Of a stretch of 36,085 nucleotides of DNA, positions 24,287-33,140 are shown piece by piece. Below the pieces are notes generated by a model. The model saw nothing but the letters and a program-made list of their open reading frames with translations. It was not told the DNA's origin and did no database searches. Made by a program: the position numbers and the translations under genes. The stretch is from positions 1-36,085 of the forward strand of contig NZ_QOLD01000052.1 of NCBI RefSeq assembly GCF_003333305.1, in the 5' to 3' direction. Each line of letters opens with the position of its first letter. Position 1 is the first letter of the stretch. Source of the DNA: Candidatus Colwellia aromaticivorans. Its GTDB lineage: Bacteria > Pseudomonadota > Gammaproteobacteria > Enterobacterales > Alteromonadaceae.

Positions 24287-25264
24287 ATGTCAATAACAAC
24301 CGAAACCAACTTACCATCCCTTGATGAATTACCCGACACTTTTCTAGTGTCACTAGATAACTACAGTGCGATTTCTTTAACAGGAGAAGAGCAAACTAGC
24401 TACTTACAAGGCCAAGTTACTTGTGATGTAAATAGCAGCAGTGATAACAATCTACTCATTGGTGCTCACTGTAATGCTAAAGGTAAAGTATTTAGCGCAT
24501 TTCGTTTAATTAACCGAAATGCAGCACATTTATTGATTCAACCTAAAGCCAGTATTTCTGGTTCGATTAGCGAACTAAAAAAGTTTGGTGTATTTGCTAA
24601 AGTTGATATAACACCAACAGATGAATTAAACTTTTTCGCCTTAATAGGTGAACAAGCAACGGCTATTTTACAAGAACACTTTAACCAAATCCCTGATAGT
24701 TTAACGCCTGTTGTGCAATCAAATACAACGACTTTAGTTTATGTTGCTGGCAAACAAGCACGCTATTTATTAATTGATGAAAGCCCTGTGCTAGAAAACA
24801 TAATAGGCAAGTTAAACCTACCTATTTACAATTCCACCCTATGGAACTTGCTAGAAATCAATGAAGGTTTCCCGCAATTATCAAGTGTATACAGCGGTGA
24901 ATACGTTCCACAAATGCTTAACTTGCAGGCGATTAATGGTATCAGTTTTACTAAAGGCTGTTACTTAGGCCAAGAAACCGTGGCTAGAATGCAGTATTTA
25001 GGCAAAAACAAGCGAGCGTTATATTCATTAAGAACACTGCTAACGCAACCATTAGAAAGTGATGACGTAATCGAAAAACAATTAGGTGAAAACTGGCGTA
25101 AAGCTGGAGACATTTTAACAAGCTACCAAGCGGATAATGGTCACTGCTATCTTCAAGCCGTACTTAATAGTGATCTAGATGATAGTACTGCGTTAAGAAT
25201 AAAATCACAGCCTGAGTCAAGAATAACAGTTCAAGCATTACCTTATTCGTTAGTAACAGAATAA
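24287..25264 (+). CDS. ygfZ: Folate-binding tRNA-modification protein YgfZ
   Basis: GcvT-related protein that supports iron-sulfur enzyme activity (including MiaB) in a tetrahydrofolate-dependent way. 325 residues, E. coli 326. The diagnostic motif K-G-C-Y-x-G-Q-E is present in FTKGCYLGQETVARMQYLGK (about residues 222-241), with the essential Cys. Upstream blocks LTGEEQTSYLQGQVTCDV and GAHCNAKGKVFSAFRL fit the family. Divergent from sdhE, the neighbourhood seen in E. coli. Confidence 0.96.
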   Translation: MSITTETNLPSLDELPDTFLVSLDNYSAISLTGEEQTSYLQGQVTCDVNSSSDNNLLIGAHCNAKGKVFSAFRLINRNAAHLLIQPKASISGSISELKKFGVFAKVDITPTDELNFFALIGEQATAILQEHFNQIPDSLTPVVQSNTTTLVYVAGKQARYLLIDESPVLENIIGKLNLPIYNSTLWNLLEINEGFPQLSSVYSGEYVPQMLNLQAINGISFTKGCYLGQETVARMQYLGKNKRALYSLRTLLTQPLESDDVIEKQLGENWRKAGDILTSYQADNGHCYLQAVLNSDLDDSTALRIKSQPESRITVQALPYSLVTE

Positions 25265-25294
25265 AAATTTATTTAAATATATTTAGGAATCTCA

Positions 25295-25783
25295 ATGAAA
25301 ATTAGCAATAACTCTGTAGTCATCATGCACTACGCCGTATCAGATAGTGAAGGCACATTAATCGACAGCTCATATGATCATAAACCTATGGCAATTATTC
25401 AAAGCACAGGTTATTTAATTCCCGGTTTAGAAAATGCTTTGCTTGATCATCAAGCAGGCGACAAATTTGAAGTAGCAGTGGAGTGCAAACAAGCTTACGG
25501 TGAACGTCATGATGAATATGTACAAACCGTACCAAAAGAATTATTACAAGGCGTTGAAGAGTTAGTCGTTGGCACGCAATTACGCGCTTCTACCGATGAT
25601 GGCGAACAAACTGTAATCGTTATTGATATTAACGATAAAGAAGTAACCGTTGATGGTAACCACCCTCTTTCAGGTTTAGATTTAAGCTTTGAGGTGGAAA
25701 TTTTAGAAGTTCGTGAAGCAACAGAAGAAGAGCTTGCTCATGGCCATATTCACGCTGAAGGCGAGTCTTGTGGTGGTCACTAG
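25295..25783 (+). CDS. slyD: FKBP-type peptidyl-prolyl isomerase SlyD
   Basis: Cytosolic prolyl isomerase and chaperone, also linked to nickel delivery to hydrogenases. 162 residues. The FKBP core with inserted chaperone flap is evident: MKISNNSVVIMHYAVSDSEG, GTLIDSS, YLIPGLENALLDHQAGDKFE, GNHPLSGLDLSFEVEILEVR. The His/Cys metal-binding tail is short here (HGHIHAEGESCGGH, about 14 residues) relative to E. coli SlyD. It follows ygfZ by 30 bp, possibly one transcript. Confidence 0.93.
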   Translation: MKISNNSVVIMHYAVSDSEGTLIDSSYDHKPMAIIQSTGYLIPGLENALLDHQAGDKFEVAVECKQAYGERHDEYVQTVPKELLQGVEELVVGTQLRASTDDGEQTVIVIDINDKEVTVDGNHPLSGLDLSFEVEILEVREATEEELAHGHIHAEGESCGGH

Positions 25784-25785
25784 AA

Positions 25786-25882
25786 GTTAAGTGGTGAGCA
25801 AGAAAAGTTTCGAGTTACAAAGTTCCATACTCTGAATAGTTGGTCTTCGTAACTCGTCACTCTTAACCCGAAACTTTCGGCC
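25786..25882. terminator. Inverted-repeat region between convergent slyD and yajQ
   Basis: CGAGTTAC pairs with GTAACTCG, and AGTTTCG with CGAAACT, as nested stems; GTTAAG...GAG/CTC...CTTAAC adds further pairing. The order suits a bidirectional terminator between convergent genes or a MITE remnant. No clear T-run. Confidence 0.4.
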
Positions 25883-26365
25883 TTAATCTTTAAAATTAGT
25901 AAACTGAAAGGATTGTTCTAATTCTGCTTTTCGCACAAGCTGCATAACAGATTGCAAATCATCACGTTTCTTACCTGTAACGCGTACTTGTTCCCCTTGA
26001 ATCGCCGCTTGCACTTTTAATTTTTCTGCTTTAATCAGCTTAACTACTTTTTTCGCAACATCTTTCTCAATACCTTCTTTAAAGCTAACTTGCTGGCTCC
26101 AGTTTTTACCGCTAGCGGAAGGTGAGCCTAACGTCATTGCTTTAGCATCAATTTGACGCTTTGTTAACTGGCTACGTAACATGTCGCCTAATTGTTTCAA
26201 TTGAAAATCACCTTCAGCTTTCATTGTTACATTAGGCTTATTCCATTCAAAACTTGCTTCAACGCCTCGAAAATCAAAGCGAGTTGATAATTCACGATTC
26301 GCATTATCTACGGCATTAAGTACTTCTTCTAAATTAATTTCTGACACTATATCCATTGATGGCAT
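25883..26365 (-). CDS. yajQ: YajQ family nucleotide-binding protein
   Basis: 160 residues from the ATG at 26365 ([20 protein letters not shown]), matching the usual MPSFDIVSE start; an upstream ATG at 26371 and a TTG-type start at 26386 are not preferred. Family features: [15 protein letters not shown], two RNA-recognition-like folds, and the ending [17 protein letters not shown]. Members bind nucleotides, and some bind cyclic di-GMP; the cellular role is not settled. Convergent with slyD. Confidence 0.94.
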   Translation of the reverse strand: MPSMDIVSEINLEEVLNAVDNANRELSTRFDFRGVEASFEWNKPNVTMKAEGDFQLKQLGDMLRSQLTKRQIDAKAMTLGSPSASGKNWSQQVSFKEGIEKDVAKKVVKLIKAEKLKVQAAIQGEQVRVTGKKRDDLQSVMQLVRKAELEQSFQFTNFKD

Positions 26366-26471
26366 GATCATTTCTCTTGTTAACAAATTTATATTTTTAC
26401 TATTATATCATTATACCCAAACAACATTAGCATGATAATATCTATGTATAATTTTTTACCTCTTTTTACTT

Positions 26472-26885
26472 GTGAAAATACGACATCATTTAACTTTTTT
26501 CATACTCATTATTAGCGCTGCAGTTTTGCTATTTTTTTCCAGTGAATTATTACTCCCTGTTGAGCTTAAAAAAATAGTCTTTCGTTCTCCGCAAATAGAT
26601 ACTATCGGACACTTTATTGGCTTTTTTATTTTGGCTTGGCTAATACATTCGCTGATAAAGTTAACATTAGTAGAGACCTTAATTACTCTCAGCTTTTATG
26701 GAGCGCTCAGTGAGTTAGGCCAGTATTATTTAGGCTTTCGTAATGGTGAATTTAGTGATTTTTTTGCTGATATTGCCGGCATTAGTTCATTTATACTATT
26801 GAAATTATTGTATTTAGCTTATAAGAAAACTTACATTAAACAAGTAAATAAAAAGAACTCATCAACGTTTACAAGGCCTGATTAA
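26472..26885 (+). CDS. VanZ-like membrane protein
   Basis: 137 residues from a GTG. Four hydrophobic segments (about 7-24, 44-62, 67-84 and 97-115) and the VanZ-type motifs DTIGHFIGFFILAWLIH and FRNGEFSDFFADIAG, where Asp and His residues are conserved. Function is unknown in most members. Its TAA shares one base with the ATG of the next gene (TAATG), so the two are coupled. Confidence 0.8.
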   Translation: MKIRHHLTFFILIISAAVLLFFSSELLLPVELKKIVFRSPQIDTIGHFIGFFILAWLIHSLIKLTLVETLITLSFYGALSELGQYYLGFRNGEFSDFFADIAGISSFILLKLLYLAYKKTYIKQVNKKNSSTFTRPD

Positions 26886-27841
26886 TGAACATCATCGTTG
26901 TAGGTCAAGGTGCTATGGGATTACTCTGGTATCACCATCTAGCTATATCAACCGTAGCCACTAATTTATCCTTGTTGGCCTCAACTCAACACAACTTAGC
27001 CGATGATAATTATCACTTTATTGACAGCCACGGTATACCATATCAAGGTAAAATTAATTACGCCTATGATGAGCAAATTAAAAATGCTGATGTTATTTTA
27101 CTTTGTGTGAAGTCTTTTCAGATAGGCTCGACCTTAAAACAAATAGCACAACATTCAAAAGCGAATACCAGCATTATCCTTGCCCATAATGGCATGGGCA
27201 CGCTAACTGAATTGCCTAAAGAACTTATAAATAAATATAATATTTATGCTTTATTAACCACACATGGCTGCCTTCGCAAGTCATCATTAAATATTACCCA
27301 TACAGGTATAGGCATTACCGATATTGGTTTAGTATCAGGCTGCGTAGAACTAACGGAACAACAAGCATTAACCTACCAATTAAACCAAGCATTACCCAGT
27401 GTAAACCTTCATAAAAACATTATTGAAAAACAATGGCAAAAATTGGCAGTTAATTGTGTTATAAACCCAATAACAGCATTACATGATATTGATAATGGCC
27501 AGGTTAATAATACTATTTTTACTGGACAGATAGAAAAAGTTTTAACTGAGCTAGTGTTAGTCGCTAAAAGTGAAGGTATTTATTTGAATATAGCCTTGCT
27601 GATAAAAACAGTGCGACAAGTAGCCGCTGCAACCGCTAAAAACTGTTCATCAATGCGCTGCGATGTATTAGCGCATAAACAAACAGAAATTAATTACATT
27701 AATGGCTATATACATAAACTTGGTATAAAACACAAAATTGCCACACCTGAAAATACTCAGCTATGGCAAACTGTCCTTCGACAAGTTTCCTTCGACAAAC
27801 TCAGGACAAACGGAGAGTATAAAGGCAAACGGAGAGTATAA
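26885..27841 (+). CDS. panE: 2-dehydropantoate 2-reductase family protein with repeat-derived C-terminus
   Basis: NADPH-dependent reductase of the ApbA/PanE family, converting ketopantoate to pantoate for coenzyme A. 318 residues. N-terminal nucleotide motif IIVVGQGAMGLLW (GxGxxG); VILLCVKSFQ and IILAHNGMG follow; the family lysine/asparagine block is KQWQKLAVNCVINPITALHD. The C-terminal helical domain continues to TPENTQLWQTVL. The last 20 residues (RQVSFDKLRTNGEYKGKRRV) are encoded by the tandem repeat array beginning near 27775, so the native end was replaced. Family members differ in substrate, so the exact reaction is probable, not proven. Confidence 0.85.
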   Translation: MNIIVVGQGAMGLLWYHHLAISTVATNLSLLASTQHNLADDNYHFIDSHGIPYQGKINYAYDEQIKNADVILLCVKSFQIGSTLKQIAQHSKANTSIILAHNGMGTLTELPKELINKYNIYALLTTHGCLRKSSLNITHTGIGITDIGLVSGCVELTEQQALTYQLNQALPSVNLHKNIIEKQWQKLAVNCVINPITALHDIDNGQVNNTIFTGQIEKVLTELVLVAKSEGIYLNIALLIKTVRQVAAATAKNCSSMRCDVLAHKQTEINYINGYIHKLGIKHKIATPENTQLWQTVLRQVSFDKLRTNGEYKGKRRV

Positions 27842-28262
27842 AGGACAAACGGAGAGTATAAGGGCAAACGGAGAGTATAAGGGCAAACGGAGAGTATAAG
27901 GACTAACGGATAAATAAAGCCGTTCATGCTGAGCGTGAGGAACGAGTAGTCGGATAAATACAACCGTTCATGCTGAGCGCGAGGAACGAGTAGTCGAAGT
28001 ACGACAAGTTTCCTTCGACAAGCTCAAGACAAACGGAGAGTATAAGGGCAAACGGAGAGTATAAGGATAGACGGATAAATAAAGCCGTTCATGCTGAGCG
28101 TGAGGAACGAGTAGACGGATAAATACAACCGTTCATGCTGAGCGCGAGGAACGAGTAGACGGATAAATACAACCGTTCATGCTGAGCGCGAGGAACGAGT
28201 AGTCGAAGTACGACAAGCTTCCTTCGACAAGCTCAGGACAAACGGAATAAATACAACCTGTC
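27775..28262. repeat. Nested tandem-repeat array between panE and thiI
   Basis: Unit A, CAAACGGAGAGTATAAG-like, about 18-19 bp: copies start at 27807, 27826, 27846, 27865, 27884, then 28030 and 28049. Unit B, 44 bp beginning ACGGATAAATA and containing GTTCATGCTGAGCGTGAGGA: starts 27906, 27950, 28071, 28115, 28159. Unit C contains CCTTCGACAAGCTCAGGAC: near 27775-27806, 27996-28029, 28204-28245. A, B and C recur in the same order, so a larger unit was duplicated. No spacer pattern, so not CRISPR. This fills the gene-free stretch 27842-28283. Confidence 0.9.
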
Positions 28263-28283
28263 ATGTGAGACCAAGAACAATTA

Positions 28284-29738
28284 TTATGGACGGTAAACTT
28301 TAACATTTTTATAGCCATTATCTATCAGATATAGGGCTTGTAATTTACTCATTACGCCATGGTCACAGTAAAGCAAGTAATCTTTACTCATATCAAGATC
28401 ACCAAACTGTGTTGATAATTTGTAGAATGGAATTTCTTTAACTTCAACATCATCAAGTTCAAGCGGCTTATCATCTGTTTCTTCAGGTGAACGAATATCA
28501 ACAATTACCGCATTCTCTGGAATGTTTTCAATAAGGTCTACCGCACGAATTTCTTCTTCCGTCTCTTTACCAATATCGCGAATATCATATACACGAGTCT
28601 CGCTCACAACCTTGTCTAAAACATCGAAATTAAAATTACCCTCCTCTTCTTCAACTTTAGAGAGTACCGCTTTCACGGTTGGTTTTTTCGAAATAACGCC
28701 ACAATACTCAGGAATGGTTTTAGAAAATTCTTCTGTGCCTATTTTACGAGCTATATCAATAATATCTTGCTTATCGTAAGCACCTAACGGGCGTAAAATT
28801 AGCGTATCAGTAACACGGTTGATAACGTTTAAATTAGTTAAGGTTTGACTCGAAACCTGACCTAAACTTTCACCCGTAACCAATGCTTGAATTTTGCCTC
28901 GTTCTGCTATTTTTGTGGCTGCACGAATCATCATTCGTTTTAGTACAACACCCATTTGGCTATTTTCAACATTCTCTAAAATCTCACCCACAACAGGTTC
29001 GAAGTCTACCGCAAAAAATCTTACTTTATGAGAAGCACCAAACTTGTTCCACAAATAATAACTAATTTGTTTAACACCCACTTCATGAGCAGAGCCACCT
29101 AAGTTAAAGAAACAATAGTGCGTACGTGCACCTTTCTTGATCATTTGGTAGCTTGAAACACCTGAGTCAAAACCACCCGACATCAGCGACAACACATCTT
29201 CTTGAGTTGCTATTGGAAAGCCACCTAATCCTTGATGACGCTGCGTAACAATAAATAAGTCCTTATTTTTTATTTCAAGACGTATCGTAACATCAGGGTT
29301 TTTTAGTTTAACCTTGGCACTTTCTACTGCTTGATTTAAACCACCACCTACATATTGCTCTACTTTTAGTGAATTAAAATCATGATTGCCAGTACGTTTA
29401 GCTCGCACGCAAAAAGTCTTGTTTTCAATCGTTTTAGCATGAACCGCTAAGGTTTTTTCATAAATATCATGAACATCAACAAATTCAGTTTGTTGTACTT
29501 CTAAAAAGATAGGCACGCCAGGAATACACTTTAGTGCTTCAACTAAACGTTCACGGTTTTCAGGCGAGTTGTCTTTAGTGTTAACTTCAATATTATCCCA
29601 GTTCATACGTGTAGTAACTTGTTCATCAATACGACGTAAAACATTTTTAACGTTTGACTCTAATATTTTAGTAAAACGTTTACGAACTGGGCGAGATTTG
29701 ATGGTGATTTCAGCTTGCAGCTTTACGATAAATTTCAT
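28284..29738 (-). CDS. thiI: tRNA 4-thiouridine synthase / thiamine sulfurtransferase ThiI
   Basis: Transfers sulfur to uridine 8 of tRNA and to ThiS for thiazole synthesis. 484 residues from the ATG at 29738 ([21 protein letters not shown]. coli 482); a TTG two codons upstream is rejected. N-terminal ferredoxin-like and THUMP domains, PP-loop motif [10 protein letters not shown] (about 187-196), and a C-terminal rhodanese domain with the persulfide Cys in [17 protein letters not shown]. The protein ends NVKVYRP like E. coli ThiI, so the adjacent repeat array did not alter it. Confidence 0.98.
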   Translation of the reverse strand: MKFIVKLQAEITIKSRPVRKRFTKILESNVKNVLRRIDEQVTTRMNWDNIEVNTKDNSPENRERLVEALKCIPGVPIFLEVQQTEFVDVHDIYEKTLAVHAKTIENKTFCVRAKRTGNHDFNSLKVEQYVGGGLNQAVESAKVKLKNPDVTIRLEIKNKDLFIVTQRHQGLGGFPIATQEDVLSLMSGGFDSGVSSYQMIKKGARTHYCFFNLGGSAHEVGVKQISYYLWNKFGASHKVRFFAVDFEPVVGEILENVENSQMGVVLKRMMIRAATKIAERGKIQALVTGESLGQVSSQTLTNLNVINRVTDTLILRPLGAYDKQDIIDIARKIGTEEFSKTIPEYCGVISKKPTVKAVLSKVEEEEGNFNFDVLDKVVSETRVYDIRDIGKETEEEIRAVDLIENIPENAVIVDIRSPEETDDKPLELDDVEVKEIPFYKLSTQFGDLDMSKDYLLYCDHGVMSKLQALYLIDNGYKNVKVYRP

Positions 29739-29915
29739 CGACAAGTGACCTAAATAATAACAGTAAATAATTGCCGCGCATTATATACGCAAACGTTCTA
29801 AATATAAATACCTATACCCGTTAACAATAAAGGTGCATCCATCAGGGTGTCTGAGCGAACAGTGATCTAAGGGTATATTTCTATACAGGTTGTTCGCATA
29901 AGAAAAATCAACGAT

Positions 29916-29946
29916 TAGCCTGTTTACAATTGCTGCAAACAGGCTA
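29916..29946 (-). terminator. Hairpin terminator after pomB
   Basis: TAGCCTGTTT and AAACAGGCTA form a perfect 10-bp stem with an 11-base loop, 32 bp past the pomB stop. Read on the minus strand it is followed by ATCGTTGATTTTT, a modest T-rich stretch, consistent with intrinsic termination. Confidence 0.65.
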
Positions 29947-29977
29947 TACAACTCGTAACCATTTATCTCGTAATGAT

Positions 29978-30916
29978 TTATTCTATCACTTGAATAGGAT
30001 CGGTTTCTTTGGCTTTACCTTGATTAATCGTAATTTCAACTCGACGATTACGACGACGATTTAACGCATTCGTATTAGGTACTAACGGACGAGTATCTGC
30101 ATGACCGGCAACCACCAAGCGTGCTTGATCAAAGTCAGGTACTTTAATTATTTCATGGGCAATTGCTACCGCTCGTTTACTCGAAAGATCCCAGTTAGAA
30201 GTAAACAACTCAGAGTCAACACCACGATTATCAGTATTACCTGAAACCATAATTTCTCCGGGCACGGTATTTAATAGTTCACCAATTTGTCTAATAATAG
30301 GTCTAAATTTGGGCTGTAAAAAAGCTGATCCAGAAGGAAAAGAGCCATTTTCTCTAATCCTAATAGTAATCTGTTGTCCTAAAGACTCTAGCTCTACTGC
30401 ACCATCTTGAATTTGCTGTTCTAACTGCTCAGCTATTTTCTTAACAAGATCATTTACTTGCTCCTGTGCGGCATTTTCCATTTGTTCTTGTGCTTGCTGT
30501 AATGCTTCTGCTGACAAAGCATCTTCCGTGTTTTGAGATTGACCACCACGCGCTGTGCCCCGTTGCTCTTGACGACCACCAGCAGAGGTTTCATCACCCG
30601 CCTGAAATTCTAACATTTGTTGCGTCATTTCCATGGTTTGCTGCTGGATAACTTCAATAGGCGTAGGCTCAGGTTTACCCGGGCGAAACTCTTGCGCAAT
30701 AATACTGGTACCCTTAGGGATATCTTTTACTTCAATCTTGTTTTGTACACCAAAAGCAAACTTCATCGAACCGGCTATTTGTTTAAATTTCAGCACATCC
30801 ATTTCAGAAAAAGACAATAGCAATACAAAGAAACACATCAATAAAGACATGAGATCGGCGAACGTTCCCATCCATGCGGGTAGTCCCGGAGGTGGACATT
30901 TACACTGTTCAGCCAT
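29978..30916 (-). CDS. pomB: Flagellar motor stator protein PomB (MotB family)
   Basis: 312 residues. One membrane helix (about 19-36) carries the ion-binding Asp in WMGTFADLMSLLMCFFVLL (Asp21). A long Gln-rich linker with coiled-coil character (about 90-165, e.g. ALQQAQEQMENAAQEQVNDL) follows, then the OmpA-like peptidoglycan-binding domain with SGNTDNRGVDSELFTSNWDL and RRRNRRVEI. With PomA it forms the stator, here probably sodium-driven by similarity to Vibrio. ATG with GGAGG upstream, 29 bp after pomA. Confidence 0.95.
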   Translation of the reverse strand: MAEQCKCPPPGLPAWMGTFADLMSLLMCFFVLLLSFSEMDVLKFKQIAGSMKFAFGVQNKIEVKDIPKGTSIIAQEFRPGKPEPTPIEVIQQQTMEMTQQMLEFQAGDETSAGGRQEQRGTARGGQSQNTEDALSAEALQQAQEQMENAAQEQVNDLVKKIAEQLEQQIQDGAVELESLGQQITIRIRENGSFPSGSAFLQPKFRPIIRQIGELLNTVPGEIMVSGNTDNRGVDSELFTSNWDLSSKRAVAIAHEIIKVPDFDQARLVVAGHADTRPLVPNTNALNRRRNRRVEITINQGKAKETDPIQVIE

Positions 30917-30945
30917 ACAGCCTCCTATGCATAAATTCTTTGCTA

Positions 30946-31710
30946 CTATTCATCAGTAGTACCACTTTGGCGTTTACCTTCGGCAAGATAATTTTTCAAC
31001 AAACCTTCAATTACACGTGGGTTTTGACCATCTTGAATACCTAGCACCGCATCAAGTACTAATTCTTGATTCATTTTTTCTTCAGCTAAACGTAATTCTA
31101 ATTTTGATGCGATAGGAATAGCAATAACATTCGCTAAAAATGCACCATAAAGGGTAGTTAACAAAGCAACAGCCATCGCAGGTCCGATAGATTTAGGATC
31201 ATCCATATTTGATAACATGGCAACCAAGCCAATAAGTGTACCAATCATCCCCATAGCTGGCGCAACATCCGCTAACGCCATCATCATTTTAGCGCCCGTT
31301 TCATGGCGCTCTGTTGTGAGATCAATGTCTTTTTGCAAGGTAGCACGCACTACGTCGGCATCGTGACCATCAACTAACATATCAACGCCTTTCTGCATAA
31401 AAGCATTGGTAATTTCAGCTTCTTCTAATGCAAGAAAACCGCCTTTACGTGCCGCATCAGCCATATCAACTGCTTTTTCGATTAATTCTTCTGGCTTTTC
31501 TAGCTTGAACATAAAAGCCTTGCCGATAATTTTACCAATACCAAAAAATTGGCCTAAATTATAATTTGATAAAACAATAAAAATTGAGCCACAAAATACA
31601 ATCAATACCGATTGAGTATCCGCAAACATCATAATATCGCCAGAAAGCATCATTGCCATCACTAGCAGGCCTACTGCACCTAATATTCCGATTATCGTTG
31701 CTAAATCCAC
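30946..31710 (-). CDS. pomA: Flagellar motor stator protein PomA (MotA family)
   Basis: 254 residues from a GTG with AGGGG upstream. Opens MDLATIIGILGAVGLLVMAM like Vibrio PomA; four membrane helices, with the conserved block DVAPAMGMIGTLIGLVAMLS and NMDDPKSIGPAMAVALLTTL. The cytoplasmic loop contains EKAVDMADAARKGGFLALEE. It couples ion flow to torque with PomB. Pairing next to thiI/xseB-ispA-dxs is the arrangement known from Vibrio and Alteromonadales, away from the main flagellar cluster. Confidence 0.96.
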   Translation of the reverse strand: MDLATIIGILGAVGLLVMAMMLSGDIMMFADTQSVLIVFCGSIFIVLSNYNLGQFFGIGKIIGKAFMFKLEKPEELIEKAVDMADAARKGGFLALEEAEITNAFMQKGVDMLVDGHDADVVRATLQKDIDLTTERHETGAKMMMALADVAPAMGMIGTLIGLVAMLSNMDDPKSIGPAMAVALLTTLYGAFLANVIAIPIASKLELRLAEEKMNQELVLDAVLGIQDGQNPRVIEGLLKNYLAEGKRQSGTTDE

Positions 31711-31947
31711 AAAAAACCCCTAAAACAAAAAACTTTCAAGTATCAATAAAATAATAGTACATCAAGCGAATACTATTCCCTAATGGTTATCATTAAAATA
31801 CTTAATCAATATTTATATTATCGCCCGAAAGGTCAATAACTTAACGTTAAAGTGAAAATATTTAACTAAAGGTTTAATTGACCCAAAGCCTTAGCTAAGG
31901 TAAGTTTGCGCTTAGAGTTTATAAGCAGCTTGCTCAGAGTGAAAATC

Positions 31948-32214
31948 ATGGCAAAGAAAAAACTAGAAAACCTTACTTTTGAAGAGTCTTTAAGTGAATT
32001 AGACACCATAGTGCATAATTTAGAGCAAGGTGAATTAAGCTTAGAAGAGTCAATGACATTATTTGAACGGGGTTTAAGCCTTAGCCAAATAAGTCAAAGC
32101 AAACTGCAAGCGGCTGAACAAAAAGTAAAAATTCTACTAGAAAAAAATGGTAAGCAGCAACTGTCTAATTTTGACTTGTCAGCAGAAGACAACGCATTAG
32201 GTGAGGATTTGTGA
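31948..32214 (+). CDS. xseB: Exodeoxyribonuclease VII small subunit XseB
   Basis: 88 residues from the ATG at 31948 (MAKKKLENLTFEESLSELDT); a longer frame from 31906 adds 14 residues not expected in the family. The core LDTIVHNLEQGELSLEESMT and FERGLSLSQ is characteristic of this short helical subunit that multimerises on XseA. Its TGA overlaps the ispA GTG by four bases (GTGA), so translation is coupled. First gene of xseB-ispA-dxs. Confidence 0.96.
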   Translation: MAKKKLENLTFEESLSELDTIVHNLEQGELSLEESMTLFERGLSLSQISQSKLQAAEQKVKILLEKNGKQQLSNFDLSAEDNALGEDL

Positions 32215-33101
32215 CCAAATTAGCCAATCACGATGTTTATCAAAATCGCATTAATAATTTTCTAGCACTGCAACTCAACAACTTATCCATTAATGATGAC
32301 AAACTCCATCAAGCCATGCGTTATGGCTTGTTAATTGGAGGGAAACGCATGCGCCCTTATTTAGCCTATATTACTGGCGAAGCATTAGGTGCTGATCTTG
32401 ATGATATTGACGGCATTGCTGGTGCATTAGAATGTATACATGCGTATTCTTTACTACATGATGACCTACCTGCCATGGATGATGATGATTTAAGACGCGG
32501 CCAACCAACCTGCCATAAAGCTTTTGATGAAGCCACAGCAATTCTTGCCGGTGATAGCTTACAAACATTAGCCTTTGATATCCTCGCTAATCATAATTTT
32601 TCTCAAGCAATTAAGCCAAAACAAATAAAATTAATTCAACAGTTAGTTTCTGCATCAGGCTATCAGGGTATGTGTGGCGGCCAGGCGCTTGATTTAGCAG
32701 CAACCAATCAGCAAATAGATTTAGAGAAACTAGAAGCATTACACTCATTAAAGACGGGTGCGTTACTCGAAGCATCTGTCTTAATGAGCGCTGAATGTGC
32801 GCCACAAGTAACTGAAAAAAATAAAGAAGCGTTACAAAATTATGCCCGATTAATTGGTTTAGCCTATCAAGTTCAAGATGATATTATCGACATAACGTCA
32901 ACACAAGAGCAGCTAGGAAAGCCTAGTGGCTCAGACCTTGCAGCAAATAAGAGTACCTATCCGGCTCTGCTCGGTTTACAAGGCGCGCAACAAAAAGCTG
33001 AAAACTTATTTCAACAAGCACTTCAAGCTTTGGCTAGTTTACCTTACAATACCCAATCTTTAGCTGAATTTGCTACCTTTATTGTTAAACGTAACCATTA
33101 A
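32211..33101 (+). CDS. ispA: Farnesyl diphosphate synthase IspA
   Basis: Condenses IPP with DMAPP and then GPP to farnesyl diphosphate. 296 residues, GTG start. First aspartate-rich motif DDLPAMDDDDLRRG (about residues 83-96), second DDIID (about 224-228); GGKRMRPYL and CGGQALDLAA are conserved. The five-residue spacing in the first motif fits short-chain bacterial FPP synthase. It sits between xseB and dxs as in E. coli. Confidence 0.97.
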   Translation: MTKLANHDVYQNRINNFLALQLNNLSINDDKLHQAMRYGLLIGGKRMRPYLAYITGEALGADLDDIDGIAGALECIHAYSLLHDDLPAMDDDDLRRGQPTCHKAFDEATAILAGDSLQTLAFDILANHNFSQAIKPKQIKLIQQLVSASGYQGMCGGQALDLAATNQQIDLEKLEALHSLKTGALLEASVLMSAECAPQVTEKNKEALQNYARLIGLAYQVQDDIIDITSTQEQLGKPSGSDLAANKSTYPALLGLQGAQQKAENLFQQALQALASLPYNTQSLAEFATFIVKRNH

Positions 33102-33140
33102 ACGCATCCGTTAAAATCTAAAAATATATACAGAGCAACC

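Noticed and set aside
27775..28262. Possible CRISPR array
   Set aside because: The repeats are directly tandem or nested, without uniform unique spacers, and there are no cas genes.
27757..28318. Minus-strand frames encoding strings such as CPELVEG and LRLPLYSPFVL
   Set aside because: They are made wholly of the tandem repeat array, so open by periodicity and not by selection.
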